DNA from: Georgenia sp. SYP-B2076 | GTDB taxonomy: Bacteria; Actinomycetota; Actinomycetes; Actinomycetales; Actinomycetaceae | Reading direction: 5' to 3' | DNA length: 64,000 nucleotides | NCBI RefSeq assembly: GCF_003991205.1 | Contig: NZ_RXOZ01000011.1 | Span: forward strand, 588,745-652,744 | Shown: positions 8,298 to 16,108 of the stretch, piece after piece | How the letters are laid out: each line of letters starts with the position of its first letter | Numbering within the stretch: the first letter of the stretch is position 1 | Made by a program: the position numbers and the translations under genes | The notes under the pieces: model-generated | Seen by the model: the letters and a program-made list of their open reading frames with translations, nothing else | The model's database searches: none | What the model was told of the DNA's origin: nothing

Positions 8298-9143
8298 ATG
8301 TCGATTCAGGGACGGCTCGTGCCCCGCACCTACCCGCCGGGAGTCACCTGCTGGGTCGACACCGAGCAGCCGGATGTCGAGGCGGCCTGCCGGTTCTACG
8401 GTGGCCTCTTCGGCTGGACGTTCGAGAACGCCGCCGCGCCCGGCGCCCCCGTGCGCTACGTCATCGCCAGGCTCGGCGGGCGGGACGTCGGCGCGGTCGC
8501 GGGGCCCCGCGACGGCACGGCGACGTGGAACACCTACGTCGCCGTCGACGACGCGGACGACTGGGCGCGGCGGCTGGTCGCGCTCGGCGCCACCGTCCGG
8601 TCGGCGCCGGCTGACGCCGGTGAGGGCGGCCGGGGCGCGGTCCTGGCCGACCCTGAGGGGGTCGAGCTGCGCCTCTGGCAGCCGCGCAGGCGGCTCGGCG
8701 CCCAGGCCGTCAACGAGCCGGGCGCGTGGAACTTCAGCGATCTCCACACGGGCGACCCCGAGGCCGCGACGGCGTTCTACGCGGAGGCGTTCGGCTGGAG
8801 CATCGAGGACGTCGGCTTCGGCAGGATGATCCGGCGACCGGGCTACGGGGACCACCTCGAGGCGACCTCCGACCCGGACATCAGGGCCCGGCAGTCCGCC
8901 GTGAGCACTCCCCCCGGCTTCGAGGACGCCATCGGCTGGCTCGCCCCCATCGCTCCCGGCGAGACGCCACACTGGCACGTCTCCTTCGCGGTGGCCGACA
9001 GGGACCGGACGGCCGCCGACGCGGAACGCCTCGGCGGGCACGTCCTCGACGCGGCGGAGACCGAGTGGACGCGCACCGCGCTGCTCCGCGACCCGCAGGG
9101 CGCGGAGTTCACCGCCAGCCAGTTCACCCCGCCGTCGCGCTGA
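8298..9143 (+). CDS. Two-domain VOC (glyoxalase/bleomycin-resistance fold) protein
   Basis: The 281-residue protein contains two tandem vicinal-oxygen-chelate modules. The first starts at VTCWVDTEQPDVEAACRFYGGLFGW and the second at FSDLHTGDPEAATAFYAEAFGW. Each has the DxxxAxxFYxxxFGW signature and ends in a DPxG(V/A)E(L/F) strand. Proteins of this layout are common in actinomycetes and are usually annotated as glyoxalase-like or CFP-30-like; substrates are mostly unknown. ATG 8298 follows an AGGG at good distance. No operon partner is evident. Confidence 0.8.
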   Translation: MSIQGRLVPRTYPPGVTCWVDTEQPDVEAACRFYGGLFGWTFENAAAPGAPVRYVIARLGGRDVGAVAGPRDGTATWNTYVAVDDADDWARRLVALGATVRSAPADAGEGGRGAVLADPEGVELRLWQPRRRLGAQAVNEPGAWNFSDLHTGDPEAATAFYAEAFGWSIEDVGFGRMIRRPGYGDHLEATSDPDIRARQSAVSTPPGFEDAIGWLAPIAPGETPHWHVSFAVADRDRTAADAERLGGHVLDAAETEWTRTALLRDPQGAEFTASQFTPPSR

Positions 9144-9198
9144 GCCGCGTCGCCGCCTCCCTACCGGCGCCCGCGTACCGGAGAGCGCCGGCGGCGGA

Positions 9199-10297
9199 TC
9201 AGCCGCCGAAGGGGGGCAGGACGTTCTGGTCGACCAGCCGGTCGAAGAGCTGCAGCAGGCGCGTCTCGGTGTCGAGCGCGTCGGCGAAGCCCGCCTGCCG
9301 GATCTTCACGGTCGAGGTGATGTTGTCGGCCTCGTGGTGGAACAGGAAGTCGCCGACGCCCCACCCGACGAGCTCGTCGAAGGGGGTGCGGGCCAGGTCG
9401 TGCCGCTCCACCAGGCGCTGCCAGATGCCGGCCCGGGCGGGCATGGCCTCGGCCAAGGACATCTGCTGCGGCGGCGCGTACGCCATGCCGAAGTGCTCGG
9501 CGAACCGCGGGAACAGCTGCGACCAGCGGAACTGGTCGCCGTTGGTGACGTTGAAGACCTGGTTCGACGCGGCGGCGGCGGAGCCCGCCCAGACGGTCGC
9601 GCGCGCCAGGAGCTCGGCGTCGGTCGTCTGGTACAGGACGTCGTAGGCGGCGCGGGTGCCCGGGAAGCGCAGCGGCAGGCCCAGCTCCTTGCTGATCGCG
9701 GCGTAGACGCCGATGACCAGGAGCAGGTTCATGGGGTTACCGGTCGCGTAGCCGGTGACGCCCTCGGGCCGCAGCGCCGTGAACGCGAAGCCGCGCTCCT
9801 CCGCGGCGCGGCGGAGCAGGTCCTCCTGGGTGTAGTAGAAGTGCGGGGCGATCAGGCGCGGGTCGGACTCCTTCGCCGGCGTGTTGAAGAAGCCGAGGTG
9901 GTGGCCGTAGGCCTTGCCGCCCTGGTACAGGGTGACGTGCTCGAGGGGGGCGCCGGCGGCACGGAGGGCGTCGAGCGTGTTCCGCAGCAGGGCGTCGTTC
10001 ACCTCGATGAGCGCGGCGTCGGTGGGCCTCTCGATGTACGCGGCGAAGACGAGGCGGGTGACGGCGCCGAGGTCACTCAGCCCCCGCGTCGCGGCGGCCG
10101 CGTCGAGCAGGTCGATGCCGTGGTGCTTGCCACGGGGCCTCGGGCAGGTCGCGACGGCTGACGCCGTGGACCGTCCAGCCGAGCTCGGCGTACTGCCGGG
10201 CGGCGTAGCTGCCGATGAGGCCGGCGTCGCCGGCGACGAGGACGGTGCCGCCGTTCCGGGGCATGGGCGTGAGGTCCAGTCCGGGGACTGCGGCCAT
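9199..10297 (-). pseudogene. Atypical SDR / NAD-dependent epimerase, PRISE-like, with frameshift
   Basis: The Rossmann start (VLVAGDAGLIGSYAARQY, GxxGxxG type) is in the frame beginning at ATG 10297 and runs to EAPWQ. The rest (HHGIDLLDAAAATRGLSDLGAVTRLVFAAY to the C-terminus) is in a frame shifted by one base near 10130. The body has HVTLYQGGKAYGHHLG and NITSTVKIRQAGFADALDT, as in the PRISE family (progesterone 5-beta-reductase/iridoid synthase-like) and related actinobacterial oxidoreductases of about 355 residues. Apart from the one indel the gene looks intact, so a recent mutation or a sequencing error is equally possible. Substrate unknown. Confidence 0.75.
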
Positions 10298-10377
10298 GGG
10301 TGAGCTCCGTTCACTCGGGTGTGCGCGACGAGGCGCCGCCGGACCGGCGGCCGCCTCGTCCGTCCGACGGGCGTGGC

Positions 10378-11319
10378 TCAGGCGAAGGGCTGCGACGCGT
10401 CGTCGAGCGCCGCGACCTCGTCCGCGGTGAGCTCGAGCGGCGGCGCGGCCATCAGGGCCGGCAGCTGCTCGGCCGAGCTGACGGAGGCGATCGGGGCGGT
10501 GACGCCCTTAGCCAGCAGCCACGCCAGGGCCACGGTGGTCGGCTCGACGGCGCGGGCCTCGGCGATCGCGACCAGGGCGTCGACCACCTGCAGGGCGTCG
10601 TCAGTCAGCAGGTCGGCGGCGAAGAGGGCGCGGGCCTTGCCCTCGAAGTCGGCCCGGGTGCGGTACTTGCCGGTCAGGACGCCGGAGGCGAGCGCGAAGT
10701 AGGGGAAGACCGCGACGTCGAACTCCTCCGCGATCGGCTTGTAGCCCTGCTCGTAGTCCTTGCGATGGATGAGGTTGTACTGCGGCTGGATGGCGACGGG
10801 GAGGGTCAGGCGCTCGCGGGTCGCGACCTCGAACCACTCGCGCATGCGCTCCGGGGTGAAGTTGGACAGGGCGATGTGGCGGACGCGGCCGGAGGTCACG
10901 AGGCCGTCGGCGACGCGGACCTGCTCCTCGATGGAGACGTTCTCGTCGTCGTAGTGCGCGTAGTAGAGGTCGACGTGGTCGGTCTGCAGACGCTTGAGCG
11001 ACTCGTCCAGCGCGGCGTCGGCGTTCTCGGCCGCCAGGCCCTGGCGCGACGGCTTGCCGCCCACCTTGGTGGCGAGGACGATCTGGTCGCGGTTCCCGCG
11101 CTCGGCAATCCACTCGCCCAGGATCGTCTCGGAGTCGCCGCCCTCGCTGCCCTCCGCCCACATGGCGTACGAGTCGGCGGTGTCGATGAAGTCGCCGCCG
11201 GCCTCGACGAAGGCGTCGAGCACGGCGAAGGACTGCTCACGGTCCGAGGTCCAGCCGAAGGTGTTGCCGCCCAGGTTCAGGGCGAAGATGTCGATCTCGG
11301 TGCGGGGGATGCGGGTCAC
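10378..11319 (-). CDS. Aldo/keto reductase
   Basis: The 313-residue TIM-barrel NADPH oxidoreductase carries the AKR tetrad pattern: DTADSY (Asp and Tyr), LATKVGG (Lys) and LYYAHYDD (His), then IALSNF and PIASVSSAEQLP in the NADP-binding region. It probably reduces small aldehydes or ketones in the cytoplasm. GTG 11319 is chosen because AAGGAGCTCCT lies just upstream. It is divergent from a MarR regulator across an intergenic region with clear symmetry, so that regulator probably controls it. The broken SDR gene follows in the same direction 80 bases later and may be co-transcribed. Confidence 0.88.
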   Translation of the reverse strand: MTRIPRTEIDIFALNLGGNTFGWTSDREQSFAVLDAFVEAGGDFIDTADSYAMWAEGSEGGDSETILGEWIAERGNRDQIVLATKVGGKPSRQGLAAENADAALDESLKRLQTDHVDLYYAHYDDENVSIEEQVRVADGLVTSGRVRHIALSNFTPERMREWFEVATRERLTLPVAIQPQYNLIHRKDYEQGYKPIAEEFDVAVFPYFALASGVLTGKYRTRADFEGKARALFAADLLTDDALQVVDALVAIAEARAVEPTTVALAWLLAKGVTAPIASVSSAEQLPALMAAPPLELTADEVAALDDASQPFA

Positions 11320-11360
11320 AGGAGCTCCTTCAGGCGTGGATGCGCGGCGAGCCCTCGGTC

Positions 11361-11405
11361 GATGACTTGCCGCGGAAAGTAATCTACCGATGATCACTTG
11401 CCGCG
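11361..11405. promoter_or_regulatory. Probable MarR operator between akr and marR
   Basis: AAGTAATC at 11377-11384 and GATCACTT at 11392-11399 form a 7-of-8 inverted repeat. In addition GATsACTTGCCGCG occurs twice as a direct repeat at 11361-11374 and 11392-11405. Both lie in the 111-base divergent region, where a MarR dimer would bind to control itself and the reductase. Confidence 0.55.
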
Positions 11406-11430
11406 TCAAACGATGGCCTAGGATGAGCCC

Positions 11431-11913
11431 ATGGCGACGACGCGCGAGGCCCGCTGGCTCGATCCGGACGAGGACCGGACCTGGCGCTCCGTCTGGACCC
11501 TGATGACCTGGCTGCCGGTACGGCTGGACGTCCAGCTCCGCGCGGACGCGGGGATGAGCCTGGCCGAGTACAACGCGCTCTCGCAGATGTCGGAGGCGCC
11601 CGACCGCACGTTGCGGCTCAGCGACCTGGCCGCCGCCACCAACATGACGCTGTCCCACCTCTCGCGCGTGATCAGCCGGATGGAGACGTCGGGCTGGGTG
11701 ACCCGCTCCCCCGATCCCGCCGACGGCCGCTACACGCTCGGCCACTTGACCGACACCGGCTGGGAGAAGGTGGTCGCCGTCGCGCCGGGGCACGTCGAGG
11801 CCGTGCGGCGCTACGTGTTCGACACGCTCGGTGCCGAGCAGGCCGCGGCACTCGGCGACGCCGCCGCGCACATCGCCGCGGCGGTGGCGCCGCCCCGCCC
11901 GCAGCGGGGGTGA
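11431..11913 (+). CDS. MarR-family transcriptional regulator
   Basis: A 160-residue winged-helix protein. The N-terminal helices form the dimer interface, the recognition region is LRLSDLAAATNMTLSHLSRVISRMETSGWVTR, and the wing has DPADGRYTLGHLTDTG. The family acts as dimeric repressors, often released by phenolic or oxidised ligands. ATG 11431 follows AGGA. The divergent aldo/keto reductase and the inverted repeat between them suggest local control of a carbonyl-stress response, which is an inference. Confidence 0.85.
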   Translation: MATTREARWLDPDEDRTWRSVWTLMTWLPVRLDVQLRADAGMSLAEYNALSQMSEAPDRTLRLSDLAAATNMTLSHLSRVISRMETSGWVTRSPDPADGRYTLGHLTDTGWEKVVAVAPGHVEAVRRYVFDTLGAEQAAALGDAAAHIAAAVAPPRPQRG

Positions 11914-12016
11914 GCCTCGGGCGTCGGTCCACACGCCCGCCGCCTTCCGGCCGGCGGGTGGCGGGACTAAAATCCGCCGTGCCGGTGACGCCCGTCCGCG
12001 AAAGGGGTGCCCACGC

Positions 12017-12439
12017 ATGCGCGATCCTCAGGGCCGACCGCCCCCGCGCCGGATCCCTTCCCGGGCCGCCACGCTGCTCGCCCTGGTGCTCGCATCGGTG
12101 GTGACGGCCTACGGCGCCCCGCCGTCGGCGTCCGTCCCCGCCGCCGCGGCGTCCCCCGTGGTGGCGGTCCCGGCTGCCGGTGAGCGGATGGCCGCCGCGG
12201 CGGTGCAGATCAAGGACTTCGCGTTCGCGCCCAGCCCGCTGACGGTGGCCGCGGGCACCACCGTGACCTGGACCAACCAGGACCGGACCGCGCACACGGT
12301 CACCGCGGACGACGGGTCCTTCGACAGCGGCCGGATCGCGCCCGGCGCCACGTTCCAGCACACGTTCGCCGCATCCGGCACCGTCGCCTACCACTGCACC
12401 ATCCACCCGGGCATGCGGGCGACCGTCGTCGTGAGGTAG
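12017..12439 (+). CDS. Secreted cupredoxin (plastocyanin-like)
   Basis: 140 residues. After RIPSRAATLLALVLASVVTAYGA, a Sec-type signal segment, follows a low-complexity Ala/Val/Pro linker and a cupredoxin domain. Type I copper ligands are visible: His in TAHTVT and Cys-His-Met in YHCTIHPGM. The domain begins VQIKDFAFAPSPLTVAAGTTVTWTN, typical of amicyanin-like proteins. It is probably an extracytoplasmic electron carrier or copper-binding protein. ATG 12017 is preceded by GAAAGGGG. No partner oxidase lies beside it. Confidence 0.85.
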   Translation: MRDPQGRPPPRRIPSRAATLLALVLASVVTAYGAPPSASVPAAAASPVVAVPAAGERMAAAAVQIKDFAFAPSPLTVAAGTTVTWTNQDRTAHTVTADDGSFDSGRIAPGATFQHTFAASGTVAYHCTIHPGMRATVVVR

Positions 12440-12468
12440 CGCCACCGCGGACCGGTCCGGCGCACCGG

Positions 12469-13224
12469 TCACGCAGACGCGGCCCCGCGCGTGGGCGCAG
12501 GCGCCGACGGCGGGCGCAGGCGCAGCAGCCCGCCGCTCACGACGGCACCCCAGCAGCGCCCGGCGGGGAACCAACCGGTCAGCCCGTCCCCGGTCACGGC
12601 GACGTCGACCCGCGCGGCGGCGACGCGGCCGCGCCCGAGCACGAACGCCCCGAGCAGGCGCGCGTCTGGACCCTGCTGGAGCAGGCGGAGGGCGCCCGCC
12701 CCGGGGGCGGCCACCCGGGAGGTGTGGGGGACGGCTGTCACGCCCCACCCCCGGCCGGCGGCCCTGACCGCCCCGCCCCGGGCGTCGCCGTCGAACACGC
12801 CCAGCACCTTCGGCAGCGCCCAGCTGCGCCGGCCCGCGACCAGGCTCGCCGCGGAGTCCACCGCGATGAACGGCACGTGCAGGGCGGGGCCGGCGCGGCC
12901 GAGCAGGCCGACGGCGCCGAGCACCTCCGAGTACGGGCCGACCGGGCTGTGGTGGTACCGGACCAGCGCGCCGACCCGGACCAGCGGCGCCGCGCTCGCC
13001 CGCACCGCCGGGGGAAGTGCCGCGCGCGCCGCGGCACGTACCGGACGTCCCGCGACGCGCCACCACAGGAGCGCGTCGACGCGGCACGTCCACGGGGCGC
13101 CCGGGACGTCCGTCGCCAGGCCCGCGAGCTCGTCCGCGCGGAGGCGTGTCTCCGCGGTGCCCGGCACGCCCGCCAGGTCACGGACGACCGGCGCGGGCGC
13201 TCCGCCGTCGGCGCGCCGCCGCAC
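12469..13224 (-). CDS. Acetoacetate decarboxylase-like protein
   Basis: 251 residues. The stretch YHHSPVGPYSEVLGAVGLL and VPFIAVDSAASLVAGRRSWALPKVLG resembles the acetoacetate decarboxylase fold, in which the lysine of the PK motif can form a Schiff base. Many actinobacterial members of this superfamily are uncharacterised, so the reaction is not assigned. GTG 13224 starts one base after the TGA of the upstream membrane protein, so the two genes form a coupled unit. Composition is very rich in Ala, Arg and Val. Confidence 0.6.
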   Translation of the reverse strand: MRRRADGGAPAPVVRDLAGVPGTAETRLRADELAGLATDVPGAPWTCRVDALLWWRVAGRPVRAAARAALPPAVRASAAPLVRVGALVRYHHSPVGPYSEVLGAVGLLGRAGPALHVPFIAVDSAASLVAGRRSWALPKVLGVFDGDARGGAVRAAGRGWGVTAVPHTSRVAAPGAGALRLLQQGPDARLLGAFVLGRGRVAAARVDVAVTGDGLTGWFPAGRCWGAVVSGGLLRLRPPSAPAPTRGAASA

Positions 13225-13225
13225 G

Positions 13226-13843
13226 TCAGGCCCGCGCCAGGTCGAGCTCGAACCGGTCCCCCGCGGGCGCGAACCCGATCTTGGCGTAGTAGGGCTCGCG
13301 CATCCCCGGTGTCGTGAGCACCTTGCGGTAGCCGCGCTCGCGCAGCGCGTCCGAGGCGTGGAAGACGAACTCCCCGGGCGTGAAGTCGCGGTACTTCTCG
13401 GTGACGTAGTCGAGGTCGACCTGCGCCACGCCGTCCCCGGCGTCGTGGAGGAGCACGTAACCGACCGTCTCCTCGCCGCGAACGATCAGGTACGCCTCTC
13501 CCCCGGGGGGAGGGCCGGCGAAGGTGGGCGTGAACCGCAGGACGTCCGCGCGGTGCAGGCTCAGCAGGTGACGCAGGTACTCACCGTCCGGGTCCACGCG
13601 AAGCACCTCGTACGCCCGGTCGGAGTGCCGCGTCCCCAGCAGCCGGTAGAGGTTGACGACCTGGATGACGGCGAGCACCAGGTTGAGCGCCGCCACGGGC
13701 CAGACCTCCAGGAGCCCGTTGTAGACGATCTGGATGACGCAGCCGACCAGGTTGATGAGCCTCAGGCGAAGGATGCGCTGCTGCATCATCGACCACACGA
13801 CGATCGCGGAGCCGACCCATCCGACGATCTCCAGCCAAGGCAT
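13226..13843 (-). CDS. YgjV-like membrane protein fused to a GNAT-like domain
   Basis: 205 residues. The first 70 contain three hydrophobic helices starting WLEIVGWVGSAIVVWSMMQQ, as in the YgjV inner-membrane family. The C-terminal 120 residues look like an acetyltransferase fold: AYLIVRGEETVGYVLLHD, then SDALRERGYRKVLTTPGM and PYYAKIGFAPAGDRFELDL. A membrane-anchored N-acyltransferase is possible but unproven; a clear acetyl-CoA pyrophosphate loop is not obvious. It is directly followed by the acetoacetate-decarboxylase-like gene. Confidence 0.6.
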   Translation of the reverse strand: MPWLEIVGWVGSAIVVWSMMQQRILRLRLINLVGCVIQIVYNGLLEVWPVAALNLVLAVIQVVNLYRLLGTRHSDRAYEVLRVDPDGEYLRHLLSLHRADVLRFTPTFAGPPPGGEAYLIVRGEETVGYVLLHDAGDGVAQVDLDYVTEKYRDFTPGEFVFHASDALRERGYRKVLTTPGMREPYYAKIGFAPAGDRFELDLARA

Positions 13844-13987
13844 CGCGCCGCGCTCCTTCGTCAGGCGTCACGCCACACGTGACGGTCCGCCCGGATCATC
13901 CCATCCGCAGCGCGCCCGACGGCGCCACGTGACCGACCTCACACCGCCCGCGCTGCCGGGATCCTGGGCGCATGCCAATGTAGGCGA

Positions 13988-16108
13988 ATGCAGATCTGGC
14001 CCGGCCGCCCCTATCCCCTCGGTGCCACCTTCGACGGCACCGGCATCAACTTCGCCCTCTACTCCAGCGTGGCCGAACGCGTCGAGCTGTGCCTGCTAGA
14101 CGACGACGGCACCGAGACCCGTGTCGAGGTCACCGAGGTCGACGCGCACGTGTGGCACGCCTACCTCCCCGGCGGTCAGCCCGGGCAGCGGTACGGCTAC
14201 CGGGTCCACGGCCCCTACGACCCGGCCGCCGGTCACCGGTGCGACCCATCCAAGTTCCTGCTCGATCCCTACGCCAAGGCCATCGACGGGCAGATCGACG
14301 GCGACCCGTCGCTCTACTCCTACGACTTCGAGGACGCCGGAGCGCGCAACACCACCGACTCGCTGGGCCACACGATGTCCTCGGTCGTCATCAACCCTTT
14401 CTTCGACTGGGGCTACGACCGGCCGCCCAACCACGAGTACCACGAGTCCGTCATCTACGAGGCCCACGTCAAGGGCCTGACCAAGCTGCACCCGGGCATC
14501 CCGGAGGAGTTCCGCGGCACCTACGCCGGCCTGGCGCACCCGGTGGTCATCGAGCACCTCACCACCCTCGGGATCACGGCCATCGAGCTCATGCCCGTGC
14601 ACCAGTTCGTCAACGACCCGCACCTACAGGAGAAGGGCCTGACCAACTACTGGGGCTACAACACGATCGGCTTCTTCGCCCCGCACAACGGCTACGCCTC
14701 GTACGGCACCCGCGGTGAGCAGGTCCAGGAGTTCAAGTCCGTCGTCAAGGCGATGCACGAGGCGAACATCGAGGTCATCCTGGACGTGGTGTACAACCAC
14801 ACCGCTGAGGGCAACCACATGGGTCCCACGCTGTCCTTCCGCGGCATCGACAACGCCTCGTACTACCGGCTCGTCGACGACGACAAGGCGCACTACTTCG
14901 ACACGACGGGCACGGGCAACTCGCTGCTCATGCGCTCCCCGCACACCCTGCAGATGATCATGGACTCGCTGCGGTACTGGGTCGAGGAGATGCACGTCGA
15001 CGGCTTCCGTTTCGACCTCGCCTCCACCCTCGCCCGCGAGCTGCACGAGGTGGACCGGCTCTCCGCGTTCTTCGACATCATCCAGCAGGACCCGGTCATC
15101 TCCCAGGTCAAGCTCATCGCGGAGCCGTGGGACGTCGGCGAGGGCGGGTACCAGGTGGGCGGGTTCCCGCCCCTGTGGACGGAGTGGAACGGCAAGTACC
15201 GCGACACCGTCCGGGACTTCTGGCGGGGCGAGCCCTCCACCCTCGGCGAGTTCGCCAGCCGCATCACCGGCTCCTCGGACCTGTACGAGCACACCGGGCG
15301 CCGCCCCGTCGCTTCGATCAACTTCGTCACCGCGCACGACGGCTTCACCCTGCGCGACCTCGTCTCCTATAACGAGAAGCACAACGAGGCCAACGGCGAG
15401 GGCGGCGCGGATGGGGAGTCCCACAACCGGTCCTGGAACTGCGGCGTCGAGGGCCCCACGGACGATCCGAAGATCACCCGGCTCCGGCTGCGCCAGAAGC
15501 GCAACTTCCTCACCACGCTCCTCATGAGCCAGGGCGTGCCGATGATCGCCCACGGTGACGAGCTCGGCCGCACCCAGGAGGGCAACAACAACGTCTACTG
15601 CCAGGACAACGAGCTCTCGTGGGTGGACTGGGACCTCGACGAGGAGCGCACCGCCCTCCTCGAGTACACGCGCAAGATCGTCCAGCTCCGCAAGGACCAC
15701 CCGGTGCTCCGCCGGCGCCGCTTCTTCGCCGGCTCGGCGGAGCACGGCGGCGAGTCCGAGATCGGCGACATCGAGTGGTTCACCCCCGCCGGCGAGCACA
15801 TGGCCGACGAGGACTGGGGCGTGTCCTACGCCCGCTCGGTGATGGTCTTCCTCAACGGCCAGGCCATCCCGGAGCCCGACGCGCGCGGCGAGCGGATCAT
15901 CGACGACAGCGTCCTGGGACTGCTCAACGCCGACGGGAAGGCCATCGAGTTCACGCTGCCGGACGCGAGCTTCGGCTCGTCCTGGGTCACGGTGCTGGAC
16001 ACGGCCACGCCCAAGCCGGTCGCGAAGAAGCGCGCCCCGGGCTCCACCATCCGCGTGGAGGGCCGCAGCACCATCATCCTCATGCAGCCCGCCGAGGAGG
16101 CGCAGTGA
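13988..16108 (+). CDS. glgX: Glycogen debranching enzyme GlgX/TreX
   Basis: 706 residues, usual for GlgX. A carbohydrate-binding N-terminal domain (PLGATFDGTGINFALYS) precedes a GH13 barrel. Conserved region I is DVVYNH (266-271), the nucleophile is Asp343 in DGFRFDLAS, the acid is Glu379 in AEPWD, and region IV is FVTAHD (447-451). It removes alpha-1,6-linked side chains from glycogen. Next to treY and treZ it plays the TreX role, giving linear maltodextrins for trehalose synthesis. Its stop overlaps the GTG of treY. Confidence 0.95.
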   Translation: MQIWPGRPYPLGATFDGTGINFALYSSVAERVELCLLDDDGTETRVEVTEVDAHVWHAYLPGGQPGQRYGYRVHGPYDPAAGHRCDPSKFLLDPYAKAIDGQIDGDPSLYSYDFEDAGARNTTDSLGHTMSSVVINPFFDWGYDRPPNHEYHESVIYEAHVKGLTKLHPGIPEEFRGTYAGLAHPVVIEHLTTLGITAIELMPVHQFVNDPHLQEKGLTNYWGYNTIGFFAPHNGYASYGTRGEQVQEFKSVVKAMHEANIEVILDVVYNHTAEGNHMGPTLSFRGIDNASYYRLVDDDKAHYFDTTGTGNSLLMRSPHTLQMIMDSLRYWVEEMHVDGFRFDLASTLARELHEVDRLSAFFDIIQQDPVISQVKLIAEPWDVGEGGYQVGGFPPLWTEWNGKYRDTVRDFWRGEPSTLGEFASRITGSSDLYEHTGRRPVASINFVTAHDGFTLRDLVSYNEKHNEANGEGGADGESHNRSWNCGVEGPTDDPKITRLRLRQKRNFLTTLLMSQGVPMIAHGDELGRTQEGNNNVYCQDNELSWVDWDLDEERTALLEYTRKIVQLRKDHPVLRRRRFFAGSAEHGGESEIGDIEWFTPAGEHMADEDWGVSYARSVMVFLNGQAIPEPDARGERIIDDSVLGLLNADGKAIEFTLPDASFGSSWVTVLDTATPKPVAKKRAPGSTIRVEGRSTIILMQPAEEAQ

